From positions 62,001-126,000 of the forward strand of contig CAYVCQ010000002.1 of assembly GCA_964450405.1 (NCBI GenBank): DNA of 64,000 nucleotides. Direction: 5' to 3'. The notes under the pieces were generated by a model. The model did not search any database. It was not told the origin of the DNA and saw nothing but the letters and a program-made list of their open reading frames with translations. The position numbers and the translations under genes are program-made. Below are positions 32,915 through 42,832 of this stretch, in pieces (the first letter of the stretch is position 1; the number at the start of each line of letters is the position of its first letter). This DNA is from WRGT01 sp964450405. GTDB taxonomy: Bacteria; Spirochaetota; UBA4802; UBA5550.

Positions 32915-34171
32915 CTACTTATCAGCACGAATCATATTTTTCTTATACATCTCAGCCATTTTAATTCTTTCTATCGTTGCAGGATGCGAATCTCTGAAAA
33001 ATGCAGGAAAAGGATGCTTATTCAGTCTGGAGCTGTTACTTCTCGCAAGTTTTATCTCTGATGAAATAAATGAATCGGGATCATTTGTAATTTGTAATGA
33101 GTAGTAATCCGCATTTGCTTCCATTTTACGTGATACAATATTTTCTACCGGACCGGTTATACCTGAAAAAATTGTAAAGAGTATTAAATAGACAGGAATC
33201 ATTGACGGTGAATGCATCTCCCCGATTGAGTAATCCGATTCAGTCTGCATTCTTTTTACACAATAATAAATGAGGAGAAATCCTGCTAAAGATAACAAAA
33301 ATCCCGATACTATCCCCTTTATATTATGATTATAAACCCAGTGACCAATCTCATGCGTAAGTATTGAAATCACCTCTGATTCACTATTATTCTGAATGAG
33401 TGTGTCATAGAGATATATTTTTTTATGGCTTCCGAATCCTACAAAAAAAGCATTCGTATGTTTTGAATAATCGCTCTCTTTAATTACAAATATTTTATCA
33501 ACATTGACTCCCGACTTTTTGGCCACCTCAACAATTCTTTTTTCAAGAGAATGATTATCAACAGGTTTTATTTCATAAAATAAAGGAAGTATTGCAAGAG
33601 GATAGAGAATAGTCATCGCTAAACCAATAATCAGACCACCAACAGGTACAATAAATACAGAATAAAATTTAAACTTTTTTATTGCCAGTAATGCTGCCGA
33701 ACCCGTGAGAGTAAACATAATCAGACCGAGAAAAAAACTCTTCGCCTGGGTCCAAAACCAGAAACCGGTAGTCATATTCGAGAATCCGAAACGATGCTCC
33801 TTTATAAACGAAAGATAAAAATTGAATGGGAGCGCGATCAAATTCCAGATAAAAGAAAATATTGCTATATAAATTACAGCTGTAAGGAAAAATCTGTTCT
33901 TCCCGAGTCCTGCACAGAAAGTTTCAAGTTTTTTTGACAATAAGGTGAACGACATTACCAGCAGGAAAATAGTAACAACAACACTTTTCAGAAGAGAGAT
34001 CCAGAAACCTCCCCTGGAATAGATCTCACCCTTTACAATATCCGCCTGTGTAAAATACTTTAAAATTTCGCTATGGAGTTCCGGTGAAGCGCTACCCCGG
34101 TATGCAAGATATGAAAGGAAGAGTTTAAAAATGAATAGAATTGAAAAGATGATAATAATGTTTTTTTTCAT
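32915..34171 (-). CDS. M48-family CAAX-protease-like (Ste24) membrane metallopeptidase
   Basis: From the ATG at 34171 the protein has 418 residues; an upstream TTG would add 18 residues with no ribosome-binding site. It has about seven membrane helices and a zinc-protease core: HEIGH (His273, Glu274, His277) and the third ligand Glu in KMEANADYYSL, followed by HPATIERIKMAE. The layout matches Ste24/CAAX prenyl protease 1. In bacteria without prenylated CAAX proteins such enzymes probably act in membrane-protein quality control. Its stop codon abuts the CAGAGCC doublet. Confidence 0.88.
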   Translation of the reverse strand: MKKNIIIIFSILFIFKLFLSYLAYRGSASPELHSEILKYFTQADIVKGEIYSRGGFWISLLKSVVVTIFLLVMSFTLLSKKLETFCAGLGKNRFFLTAVIYIAIFSFIWNLIALPFNFYLSFIKEHRFGFSNMTTGFWFWTQAKSFFLGLIMFTLTGSAALLAIKKFKFYSVFIVPVGGLIIGLAMTILYPLAILPLFYEIKPVDNHSLEKRIVEVAKKSGVNVDKIFVIKESDYSKHTNAFFVGFGSHKKIYLYDTLIQNNSESEVISILTHEIGHWVYNHNIKGIVSGFLLSLAGFLLIYYCVKRMQTESDYSIGEMHSPSMIPVYLILFTIFSGITGPVENIVSRKMEANADYYSLQITNDPDSFISSEIKLARSNSSRLNKHPFPAFFRDSHPATIERIKMAEMYKKNMIRADK

Positions 34172-34338
34172 ATTTTTTATCTTATACCGGCCGTGTCTGT
34201 TATAAAAACCGGACTGCAGGAACAAAGAATCTCTCGCTTTATAAATTATTTTTAAAACCGAAAAAAACAGCCATTTGAGCTATATATAACAACCATTTAA
34301 TTCTCAATAATGTCAAGAAGAATGGCAAATATTAAAAA

Positions 34339-34376
34339 GGGGGTCAGAGCATGCTAATTATATATGGGTCAGAGCC
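34339..34376 (+). repeat. Two direct GGGTCAGAGCC boxes
   Basis: GGGGGTCAGAGC (34339-34350) and GGGTCAGAGCC (34366-34376) share the orientation. With the inverted copy at 34499-34509 they can form an approximately 170-base REPIN-like unit in the 34172-34531 gap, which contains no gene. Confidence 0.75.
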
Positions 34377-34498
34377 TCTTGAAAATGTACCAAAACAAAC
34401 TCACCATCCTGAAAAATAGAAATTTTCAGCTTGATTTTATACCACCAGATTTCAGAAACTATTATCATATATATAAGGGATACATTCTGAGTCGATAA

Positions 34499-34509
34499 GG
34501 CTCTGACCC
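34499..34509 (-). repeat. GGGTCAGAGCC box
   Basis: GGCTCTGACCC on the plus strand, immediately upstream of the ribosome-binding region of the YkgJ-like gene. Confidence 0.7.
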
Positions 34510-34531
34510 TTTATCTTTAAGAGAGAAGATT

Positions 34532-34777
34532 ATGAACTGCAACCATTGCGGAGCCTGCTGCATCGCTCTATCTATATCCACAAAAATTCCTGAAACGGGG
34601 AAAAATAAACCTGCCGGAATCAGATGTGTTCATCTCTCACATGAAATGAAGTGTTTAATTTATACAAAAAGACCCGCTGTCTGCAGTAATTTCACTCCAA
34701 CTGAGGCTCTCTGCGGCAAAAACTTCTCCGAGGCATACGCTAACCTCGAAAAACTTGAGATTCTCACTTCAAACTGA
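34532..34777 (+). CDS. YkgJ-family cysteine-cluster protein
   Basis: The 81-residue protein begins with the CxxCxxCC cluster (Cys3, Cys6, Cys9, Cys10) and continues with GIRCVHLSHEMKCLIYTKRPAVCSNF, the pattern of YkgJ-type proteins predicted to bind zinc or iron-sulfur. An AGAGAG site precedes the ATG. Function unknown. It is bracketed on both sides by GGGTCAGAGCC boxes. Confidence 0.82.
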   Translation: MNCNHCGACCIALSISTKIPETGKNKPAGIRCVHLSHEMKCLIYTKRPAVCSNFTPTEALCGKNFSEAYANLEKLEILTSN

Positions 34778-34846
34778 AAATTGACCGTATTTGAAAAAAA
34801 TTTCTTGATTTAATCAGTATGTCTGACGTTTTAACAGTTGAAATAA

Positions 34847-34885
34847 GGGGCAGAGCCTCTATTTTAAATTCTAGGGGTCAGAGCC
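34847..34885 (+). repeat. Two direct CAGAGCC boxes
   Basis: GGGGCAGAGCC (34847-34857, lacking one T) and GGGGTCAGAGCC (34874-34885), upstream of purB. Confidence 0.7.
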
Positions 34886-34933
34886 CGATTTATATGCACC
34901 GGCTCATGTAAATAACGATAAAAGGATATAAAG

Positions 34934-36229
34934 ATGATTGATAGATATTCACGAAAAGAAATGTCGAACATATGGGAACTTAAAAATAAATTCAATATCT
35001 GGCTGGAAATTGAAATTGCAGTTTGTGAGGTCTACGCAGAGAGAGGGATGATCCCTAAAGCCGATCTTGCTGTGATTAAAGAGAAAGCCGCATTTAACGT
35101 TGACCGCGTTCTTGAAATTGAGAACGAGGTTCATCACGATGTTATAGCATTTCTCACCGCTGTTGCTGAGAATGTGGGACCGGAGAGCAGACATATACAT
35201 TTTGGTCTTACATCAAGTGATGTGGTCGACACTGCTTTTTCGATTCAGCTGATTCAGGCGGGAAAAATTCTACTCGACGGTCTTGAGAGAATGATTGAAA
35301 CACTTAAAGAAAACTCTCTTAAATATAAAGATACCAGATGCATGGGTCGCTCCCATGGAGTACATGCCGAGCCTACTACTTTTGGTGTAAAAATGGCTCT
35401 CTACTACGAATCATTTAAAAGAAGCAGAGAGAGAATTACACGTGCCATTGAGGGTATCTCATTTGGCAAGTTATCCGGAGCGGTGGGAACATTCAGTAAT
35501 GTCTCCCCGGAGATTGAAGCGGAGGTATGCAGCAGACTTGGTCTTCTTCCTGATCCTGTTTCGACACAGGTTATCCAGAGAGACAGACACGCGGAGTATA
35601 TGTCTGCTCTTGCAATAATGGCCGGCACTATGGATCAGCTTGCAACAGAAATACGCCATCTCCAGAGGACAGAGGTTCGCGAGATTGAAGAACCGTTCCA
35701 GAAGGGACAGAAAGGATCTTCTGCAATGCCTCACAAAAGAAATCCGATACTTTCAGAGCGCGTAACCGGACTTTCCCGTGTCATAAAATCAAATATCAAC
35801 GTGGCGCTGGATAACATCACGCTCTGGCACGAGAGAGATATTTCTCACTCATCTGCGGAGAGAGTTATATTCCCAGATTCAACTATTGCTCTTGATTATC
35901 TTGTTCACCGTATGATATTTATATTACAGAATCTCCATGTCTACCCGGAGAACATGCTTGAAAATATCGAAAAAACCGGCGGTCTATTTTACTCTCAGTC
36001 TCTATTGCTTCTTTTAATAGAGAAAGGTTTTACCCGCGAGGAGTCATACAAAACTGTTCAGGACATGGCGATGAGAGTATGGAAACGCGAGGGTAATCTG
36101 AAAGAGCTGACATTAAAATCCCCCGAGGTAAGCAGCAGAATAAGTGCCGGGGAGATTGATACTCTTTTCGATATAAACAGATACTATAAGAATATTGATG
36201 CCATTTACAAGAAGGCCGGAATTCTATAG
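34934..36229 (+). CDS. purB: Adenylosuccinate lyase
   Basis: The 431-residue protein has the fumarase/aspartase superfamily features: HFGLTSSDVVDTA (TSSD, about 90-99), MGRSHGVHAEPTTFG (catalytic His region) and the signature GSSAMPHKRNP (about 261-271). It catalyses two fumarate-releasing steps of purine synthesis. Length is normal. The stop is directly followed by the miaB ATG, and miaB, a TPR/SPOR gene and mutS follow without gaps, so purB probably heads this transcript. Confidence 0.97.
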   Translation: MIDRYSRKEMSNIWELKNKFNIWLEIEIAVCEVYAERGMIPKADLAVIKEKAAFNVDRVLEIENEVHHDVIAFLTAVAENVGPESRHIHFGLTSSDVVDTAFSIQLIQAGKILLDGLERMIETLKENSLKYKDTRCMGRSHGVHAEPTTFGVKMALYYESFKRSRERITRAIEGISFGKLSGAVGTFSNVSPEIEAEVCSRLGLLPDPVSTQVIQRDRHAEYMSALAIMAGTMDQLATEIRHLQRTEVREIEEPFQKGQKGSSAMPHKRNPILSERVTGLSRVIKSNINVALDNITLWHERDISHSSAERVIFPDSTIALDYLVHRMIFILQNLHVYPENMLENIEKTGGLFYSQSLLLLLIEKGFTREESYKTVQDMAMRVWKREGNLKELTLKSPEVSSRISAGEIDTLFDINRYYKNIDAIYKKAGIL

Positions 36230-37552
36230 ATGAACAAAACTTTCCGTATAGAGACATTCGGATGCCAGATGAATGTCGGAGACTCGGAGCTGATACGTCT
36301 GTCGATGAAAAAAAACGGATTTATCGAGGCGGAGAATCCCGACGAAGCTGATATATCTATTTACAACACATGCTCGGTGAGAGATAATGCTGAGAAACGT
36401 GCACTGGCAAGAATCTCAACCGCAAAGGGTATTGGCGCTGTAAAAAAACGCATTGTAGTCGTAGCGGGATGCATGGCTCAGAGACTTGGAGATGAACTTG
36501 TAAAGAAGAAGATCGCAAGTATTGTAATCGGCCCGTATCAGTCTCCCCGTCTTGGCGAGATACTTCTTGAATTTTTACAGAATAGAAAAAACAGGCTGTA
36601 CGTCTCACAGGATGGAGAAAACTTTGCCGAGCGACTCACTCCTGAACTTATGCTAAGCCGCGATAACGAACCCTGGCACAAATGGGTAACCATTACTCAC
36701 GGCTGCGAAAATTTCTGCTCGTACTGTATAGTACCATATGTCAGGGGGAAACTGATATCTTTTCCCTCGGTCAGAATACTTAAATTCATAAAAGAACTGG
36801 CCGATTCCGGTGTAATAGAAATTACTCTGCTGGGGCAGAACGTCAACCAGTATGGACAGGACTCCGGCGATATCCCGTTCCATAAACTGCTTGAGCAGAC
36901 TTCCGCAATAAGCGGACTGTTAAAAGTCAATTTTATGACATCTAATCCCATGGACTTTAGCGAAGATATTATCCATGTAATAAACAACAGTTCGAATATA
37001 TCACGAGGTATTCACCTTCCACTGCAGAGCGGTTCAGACCGTATTCTTAAAGCGATGAACCGTAAGTATACCTCCGCACACTATTATTCAATAATTGAAA
37101 AGATCAATAGTATACTTCCGGACTACGCAGTATCAACCGACCTCATTACAGGTTTCCCCGGCGAGACAACTGAGGAGTTCAACGAAACTTTAAAGATTGT
37201 GAAAGAGATAAAATTCGATGAAGCATTTATGTATTCATACTCCCCAAGAATCGGCACTCCATCATATTCAATAAAAGAGACAATAACTGAAAAAGAAAAA
37301 TCAGCCAGACTTCATGAATTAATTTCACTTCAGAGAGAAATTTCTCTTGAAAAACTTATGAAGAGAGTAAACAATAAAGAGAAAGTCATTGCTGAAAAGG
37401 TAAGTAAAAAATCGGGCTCTGAAGTTGCAGGTAAATCTTTTTTAAACCATCCCGTTGTATTCAGCGGAGATATTAACGATATCGGCAGGGAAACATTTGT
37501 TGAAATCAGTGAAGTCAGAGGCTCTACCCTCTTTGGCAGAAAAATTAATTAA
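36230..37552 (+). CDS. miaB: tRNA-2-methylthio-N6-dimethylallyladenosine synthase
   Basis: The 440-residue radical-SAM methylthiotransferase has the N-terminal cluster ligands Cys12, Cys48 and Cys81, the radical-SAM triad Cys159-x3-Cys163-x2-Cys166 (CENFCSYCIVPY) and a C-terminal TRAM domain ending near FVEISEVRGSTLFG. It inserts sulfur and a methyl group at position 2 of i6A37 in tRNAs. The ATG immediately follows the purB stop. The N-terminal FGCQMNVGDSE identifies MiaB rather than RimO or MtaB. Confidence 0.96.
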   Translation: MNKTFRIETFGCQMNVGDSELIRLSMKKNGFIEAENPDEADISIYNTCSVRDNAEKRALARISTAKGIGAVKKRIVVVAGCMAQRLGDELVKKKIASIVIGPYQSPRLGEILLEFLQNRKNRLYVSQDGENFAERLTPELMLSRDNEPWHKWVTITHGCENFCSYCIVPYVRGKLISFPSVRILKFIKELADSGVIEITLLGQNVNQYGQDSGDIPFHKLLEQTSAISGLLKVNFMTSNPMDFSEDIIHVINNSSNISRGIHLPLQSGSDRILKAMNRKYTSAHYYSIIEKINSILPDYAVSTDLITGFPGETTEEFNETLKIVKEIKFDEAFMYSYSPRIGTPSYSIKETITEKEKSARLHELISLQREISLEKLMKRVNNKEKVIAEKVSKKSGSEVAGKSFLNHPVVFSGDINDIGRETFVEISEVRGSTLFGRKIN

Positions 37553-38672
37553 ACTTCAGGGACTTTTCATAATAATAGTCCTATTAAGCAATCCGGTCTA
37601 CTCTGCAGCAGATCCGGCAGAAGCAGCATTCCGTGCTTTAAAAAAATCATCCATCGTTAAAGATCAGGATAGTTTTGAAAAGGAAAGTTCGCTTTTTCTG
37701 AAACAGTTTCCCTCCAGTGCCCGCGTCCCCGAAGTAAGGCTTTTACTTGCTGATAAAGAGAGTGACACTGAACTGGCTGTTGAAAAATACAGACTGGTAA
37801 TTAAAAACTACAGCAAATTTTCCGGAAGAGAATATGCACTCTACAAAATATGTCAGATATTTGACCTTAAATCAAAGTGGAAGGAACTTAAAACTGAATC
37901 TGCAAACGGTATAAAACTTTTCCCGGCCGGGAGTTATCTGGATGATTTCAGATTTATGCATATAACATCTTCGATTATGCTTGAGGATTATGACACTGCG
38001 CGCGATGAGTGCATAAAGATAACCGAACATACTCATGACTTCGAGACTCTCTCCAGAGCAATATTTCTTCTAGCTGAATCAGAAAGAAAAATCAGCGGAA
38101 ATTCAAAGCCATACATATACAACCTCAAAGAGCTTGCTGCGGGATTCCGCAAATCTGAACTCTACCCTTCGGTTATCTTCCGTCTTGCAGTTTTCTATGA
38201 TGAAAAAAAAGACTACGACAAGGCATACTCCGCCTATAGTGATATTTCAGAACTCTTTCCCGATTCACCGGAAGCCGACATGTCGATACAACGAATTGAT
38301 AAGCTTAAAAAAATGAATCCGAAAAAAATAAATTATATGCCGGATAATCTCACTGTTAAAAATACCGATGAACTCGATATTTCACCGGAAATCGAAGTTA
38401 ACAAAGAGAAAGATGAAAATTTCTACTCGGTGGCAATCGGACCATTTAATAAACTTAACGATACCGCCGGGGTGATCAAACTCGTAAAGCATTACGATGA
38501 CATACGCAAGGTCAAAACCGCTTACGGATACATGCTCTATCTCGGCAGATACACCGATACCGATAGCGCACTTGACACAAGAATACGCCTTGCAGAAGAA
38601 TACGGAATTAATGGAAACATCGTGCGATTCTCGGTGCACGAAAAAAAAAGTTATATTTACGAGGACCGGTAG
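37533..38672 (+). CDS. Exported TPR protein with C-terminal SPOR-like domain
   Basis: From the TTG at 37533 the protein has 379 residues and a good signal peptide (LFIIIVLLSNPVYSA). The frame is open upstream within miaB, so a start at 37509 (GTG) or 37455 is possible; all overlap the miaB end. The central part has tetratricopeptide-like helices (YDTARDECIKI, KDYDKAYSAYSDISELFPDSPEA), and the end FYSVAIGPFNKLNDTAGVIKLV fits a SPOR domain that binds denuded septal peptidoglycan. It lies between miaB and mutS with no gap, so it shares their transcript. Confidence 0.78.
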   Translation: MAEKLIKLQGLFIIIVLLSNPVYSAADPAEAAFRALKKSSIVKDQDSFEKESSLFLKQFPSSARVPEVRLLLADKESDTELAVEKYRLVIKNYSKFSGREYALYKICQIFDLKSKWKELKTESANGIKLFPAGSYLDDFRFMHITSSIMLEDYDTARDECIKITEHTHDFETLSRAIFLLAESERKISGNSKPYIYNLKELAAGFRKSELYPSVIFRLAVFYDEKKDYDKAYSAYSDISELFPDSPEADMSIQRIDKLKKMNPKKINYMPDNLTVKNTDELDISPEIEVNKEKDENFYSVAIGPFNKLNDTAGVIKLVKHYDDIRKVKTAYGYMLYLGRYTDTDSALDTRIRLAEEYGINGNIVRFSVHEKKSYIYEDR

Positions 38673-41255
38673 ATGGACGAAAAACTTACTCCGATGATGA
38701 AGCAGTACAGCGATATTAAAAGACGGTACCACGAGGAGATTCTCTTCTTTCGAATGGGTGATTTTTACGAAATGTTTTTCGATGATGCCAAGATTGCCTC
38801 AAGAATACTCGACATTGCTCTCACTGCACGACAGAATGATGTACCGATGTGCGGCATTCCATATCATGCCTCTGAAAGTTACATCGCCCGGCTCATCAAG
38901 GCTGGTAAACGCGTTGCAATCTGCGAGCAGCTGGAAAGTGTTCCGTCGGCCGGCAGCAGCATTGTCAAAAGAGATGTTGTAAGAGTAGTCACACCGGGTA
39001 CAGTTATAGAATCCAATCTTCTGGGAAGCGACGACAACAATTTTTTATGCTCAATATACATAACAAAAAAAGAGATGGGGATGGCATTTGTCGATGTATC
39101 CACGGGTGATTTCTTTTATCTCACTTCAGATAAAAACATGGAGCTCTTCCGTGGAGAGATAGCAAAGTTCAGCCCCAGAGAGGCCATCATCTACGCCCAG
39201 TCAAATGAAACAGACTCAATTTTCGCGGAGTTTGTGAAAAGCAGAAATATTCCAGTATACACACTGAATGAATGGAACTATGAAAAAGATTTTATGACAG
39301 ATGTAATCTGCCAGACACTTCTGACTCATAATCTCGGCGGACTTGGAATTGAAACAGATATTGAAATAATCACAACTGGTTCCATCCTTCAATATCTTCG
39401 GGATACTCACAAAACTGTATTCGGGCATCTGAAAAATCCATTGAAACTCGCTTCGCGTGACACCATGATGCTCGATGAAGCTACGGTATCTAACCTCGAG
39501 ATAGTTGAAAATCAGCAGGATGGATCTAGAAACAGAACTCTTTTCTCTGTGCTGAACAACACAAAGACACCCATGGGAAGAAGAACCCTGGAGAGAAATT
39601 TATTACAACCTCTGGTTAAAAAAAATATAATCGAGGATAGACTCAACCTGGTGGATTTTTTCTACCAGCGAACAGATCTTATGGAGGAGATTACCTCACT
39701 CCTCAAAGAAATTCTCGATATGGAACGTATTCTCTCACGATTTACAATCGGTAAAATACAGCCGAGAAACTTTATCGCACTGAAACAATCCATTACTGCA
39801 TCGATGAAGATAAAGAAAATAATTCATGACTGCACAATAGACAATACTATGCTCACTCCGATCTATGACGGATTCTCCGATGTTTCACCTCTTGCTGATT
39901 TAATAGATACAATGATAGATAACGATCCTGCACTCTCCCCGGAACATGGGAGAGTTATTAAACATGGATATATACCGGAACTTGATAATCTTTATGAGCT
40001 GAAATCTGATGCGAAGAAGTGGATACTGCAGTTTCAGGAGGATGAAAAAACCAGACTTGGAATAAACACCCTTCGTGTTAAATATAACAAAATTCTCGGA
40101 TACTATATTGAAATAAGTAAAGGTCAGGCGGATAAAGCCCCTGCGGAATATTTCCGGAAGCAGACACTGGTTGGTGCAGAAAGATATACCACAGAGGGAC
40201 TGCAGAAATTTGAAACAGATATACTGGGCGCATCAGATAAAATTATCGATATCGAGAGACGTGAGATAGAGAAACTCCGCCTTGAAGTAATTGAAAAAAG
40301 CCGTGAGATCCAGGGAACAGCATCTTCAGTGGGATATCTCGACTTCATCTGTTCTCTATCTATCTCGGCAATACTGAACAGATTTGTAAAACCATCGATA
40401 AATGATAACAACTATATTTCGATAAAGAATGGAAGACATCCAGTTGTGGAAAAGTATTACACAAAAGAGGTCTTTATACCAAACGATATACTCCTTGATG
40501 ATGATAAGAATATTATCAATATTATCACAGGTCCCAACATGTCGGGAAAATCGACATATATACGCATGTGTGCAATTCTTCAGCTCATGGCGCAGACCGG
40601 TTCTTTTCTGCCTGTGGAGAGTGCTGATCTTTCAATTGCCGACAGGATATTCACAAGAATCGGAGCTTCAGATAATATTTCAAGAGGAGAATCTACATTT
40701 CTTGTTGAGATGAATGAAACAGCAAATATTCTGAATAACGCAACGGAAAGAAGCCTTATAATTATGGATGAGGTGGGGAGAGGAACTAGTACCTATGACG
40801 GACTCTCAATTGCATGGGGAGTTGTGGAGCATATTCTCCGATACTTAAAGGCGAAAACACTTTTTGCAACGCACTATCACGAACTTACTCAGCTTGGGAA
40901 CAAAGACGGTATTGTAAACTACAACGTTCTGGTAAAAGAGACAATGAACAGCGTTGAGTTTTTGCACAAAGTGGTAACCGGCAGCGCTGATAAATCCTAT
41001 GGAATACATGTTGCAAAACTCGCAGGCATTCCTAAAAATATCATCTCCCGCGCTACAAAAATACTGGAAAAGCTTGAAAGCAAAGTGAATGATAAAAGCA
41101 GACTCAGTGAAGATGAGATATCTTCAGAACAACTGGAGATCTTCAACGCATCTAATCATATTATACTGCAAATCCTGGAAAAAATTGATATCGATAACAT
41201 CACTCCAGTCGATGCCATTAATGAGCTCCATAAATTAAAAAAATTGATAGACTGA
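38673..41255 (+). CDS. mutS: DNA mismatch repair protein MutS
   Basis: The 860-residue protein shows the MutS domain order: mismatch-binding N-terminus with FFRMGDFYEMFFDDA (Phe-x-Glu), connector, lever/clamp, and ATPase with Walker A GPNMSGKS (620-627), Walker B DEVGRGTSTYDG (from 699) and FATHYHELTQL. It recognises mispairs as a dimer. The ATG directly follows the preceding stop. No mutL is in the window. Length is normal. Confidence 0.97.
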   Translation: MDEKLTPMMKQYSDIKRRYHEEILFFRMGDFYEMFFDDAKIASRILDIALTARQNDVPMCGIPYHASESYIARLIKAGKRVAICEQLESVPSAGSSIVKRDVVRVVTPGTVIESNLLGSDDNNFLCSIYITKKEMGMAFVDVSTGDFFYLTSDKNMELFRGEIAKFSPREAIIYAQSNETDSIFAEFVKSRNIPVYTLNEWNYEKDFMTDVICQTLLTHNLGGLGIETDIEIITTGSILQYLRDTHKTVFGHLKNPLKLASRDTMMLDEATVSNLEIVENQQDGSRNRTLFSVLNNTKTPMGRRTLERNLLQPLVKKNIIEDRLNLVDFFYQRTDLMEEITSLLKEILDMERILSRFTIGKIQPRNFIALKQSITASMKIKKIIHDCTIDNTMLTPIYDGFSDVSPLADLIDTMIDNDPALSPEHGRVIKHGYIPELDNLYELKSDAKKWILQFQEDEKTRLGINTLRVKYNKILGYYIEISKGQADKAPAEYFRKQTLVGAERYTTEGLQKFETDILGASDKIIDIERREIEKLRLEVIEKSREIQGTASSVGYLDFICSLSISAILNRFVKPSINDNNYISIKNGRHPVVEKYYTKEVFIPNDILLDDDKNIINIITGPNMSGKSTYIRMCAILQLMAQTGSFLPVESADLSIADRIFTRIGASDNISRGESTFLVEMNETANILNNATERSLIIMDEVGRGTSTYDGLSIAWGVVEHILRYLKAKTLFATHYHELTQLGNKDGIVNYNVLVKETMNSVEFLHKVVTGSADKSYGIHVAKLAGIPKNIISRATKILEKLESKVNDKSRLSEDEISSEQLEIFNASNHIILQILEKIDIDNITPVDAINELHKLKKLID

Positions 41256-41406
41256 TAGAGTATCTTCAATATATAATTATAAAGGCTTCGGGAGCATCTA
41301 AATTCTTATTTTTAATCTTCCCGAAAACTTAGTTTTACTAATTCGTCATTCGTTGCACTACGGCAAGGGGTACCTTTGCTAATTAAGACTCAATATCTGA
41401 AATTAC

Positions 41407-41490
41407 AGGATTTAAGTGGCGGTAGCCCCTTAAAAGCCCCCCGCAGGGGCTCCCTGCGGTTAAAAAACGAAGTTTTTATAACCGCAAACT
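41407..41490. repeat. Structured GC-rich repeat, copy 1
   Basis: GGCGGTAGCCCCTTAAAAGC and the following CCCGCAGGGG/CCCTGCGG and ACGAAGT hairpin arms match, in inverted orientation, the element at 46930-46999. It fills most of the 41256-41595 gap after mutS; a 7-bp hairpin (TTCGGGA/TCCCGAA, 41287-41325) may end the mutS transcript. No gene seen. Confidence 0.6.
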
Positions 41491-41595
41491 AAAAATAAAA
41501 ATTCATGAAACTTTATCGAAAATTAACCGAAATTAGATAGTAACGAAGTATTGTATTATATTTCTTTTGTATTATATATCCGTTAACGAGGAATA

Positions 41596-42816
41596 ATGTC
41601 AGCTACCCAGTTTAAAGTTGAAAACTACATTGCAGGCTCCTTTATCATGGTAGAGGGGAAGAAAAATGAGACCAACTTTTATATTATAAGAAGCGGTAAA
41701 GTTAAGGTTGCAAAGGAAAATCCTGTCCTTTCTGAAGAGCCGTATACAATAATAGGACCAGGCGATTTCTTTGGAGTTGTTTCATGTATGAGCGGGCATC
41801 AGCGGCAGGAATCAGCCGTAGCTCTTGAAAATACCTCTCTTATCTGTGTAGAGAAAGATATGTTCGGCCTGCTCATTCAGAAAAACCCTGCAGTTGCAAT
41901 GAAGATAATCCGGTTTTTCAGCCGTAAACTGAGACAGTTTGACCATGCTATAACAAGCCTTACGTTGAAAACAGCAGGGGAAGAGGATCCTGAACATCTC
42001 TTTAATATTGGTGAATACTATTTAAAAAAGAGAGCCATCAATCATGCTGTCTATTCATATCAGAAATATATCCAGTTTTGCCCCGGCGGTTCATATAGAG
42101 ACAAATCTCTCGAAAGACTGAAAACTCTTAAAGCTCCATTTAAAGCTCCTGAAATGCCGTACATGAAGGGAATGAACAGAAAATATCCGGACAACACTAT
42201 GCTTTTCTCCGAGGCAGAACCTGGTGATGAACTATTCATCATTCAGGATGGAAAGGTAAAAATTACAAAAATCATGGAAGAGGAGATACTTCTTGCTGTT
42301 CTTAAAACAGGGGATATTTTCGGTGAGATGGCTCTCCTTGATAACAAACCGAGAAGCGCTTCGGCAATCTCTTACGGCGATGTTACTGTTCTGGCCATCA
42401 ATAAATCTAACTTCGAAGGGATGGTTCAGGCTCAGCCTCAGCTGGCAACACGATTGATTCAGCTTCTGGGCGAAAGGATGTGGACTGCCTACAGGCAGCT
42501 TGAAAATCTCATGATAAGAAATCCCCTTGGAAGAATTTACGACACCCTGCTTATACAAATTGAGAAACAGAAGATTTCGATTGAACCGAAAAAACCGCAT
42601 AATTTCGAATTCGGATCAAAAGAGCTTATCAATATGGTTGGACTTTCAACTCATGAAGGTGAAGATCTTATCGTTCAGCTTCTTGAAGATAAAAATATAA
42701 ACCTCGTCGCCGGAAAAATCATAAGTTCTGATCTATCAGAGCTTGAAAAAACTGTAATGTTTTATAAAAAACAGACAGCCATGGAACGCCAGCGGGAAGC
42801 AAACAAAAATAAATAA
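41596..42816 (+). CDS. Double cyclic-nucleotide-binding-domain protein with central TPR
   Basis: The 406-residue protein has two cNMP-binding (CAP-ED) domains, at about 10-115 (GDFFGVVSCMSG) and 200-300 (GDIFGEMALLDNKPRSASAI), joined by a TPR-like segment (EHLFNIGEYYLKKRAINHAVYSYQKYI). The second domain keeps the PRSA phosphate-binding motif; the first reads QRQESAV, so it may not bind nucleotide. The C-terminal 110 residues resemble a winged-helix region but lack a clear recognition helix. Probably a regulator or scaffold. The AsmA-like gene follows after 16 bases. Confidence 0.82.
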   Translation: MSATQFKVENYIAGSFIMVEGKKNETNFYIIRSGKVKVAKENPVLSEEPYTIIGPGDFFGVVSCMSGHQRQESAVALENTSLICVEKDMFGLLIQKNPAVAMKIIRFFSRKLRQFDHAITSLTLKTAGEEDPEHLFNIGEYYLKKRAINHAVYSYQKYIQFCPGGSYRDKSLERLKTLKAPFKAPEMPYMKGMNRKYPDNTMLFSEAEPGDELFIIQDGKVKITKIMEEEILLAVLKTGDIFGEMALLDNKPRSASAISYGDVTVLAINKSNFEGMVQAQPQLATRLIQLLGERMWTAYRQLENLMIRNPLGRIYDTLLIQIEKQKISIEPKKPHNFEFGSKELINMVGLSTHEGEDLIVQLLEDKNINLVAGKIISSDLSELEKTVMFYKKQTAMERQREANKNK

Positions 42817-42832
42817 ATAACAAGTAAAACAG

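Noticed and set aside
31318..34900. CRISPR array beside the Cas6e homologue
   Set aside because: The GGGTCAGAGCC boxes are too short, irregularly spaced and of mixed orientation, with no equal-length spacers, so they are not a CRISPR array.
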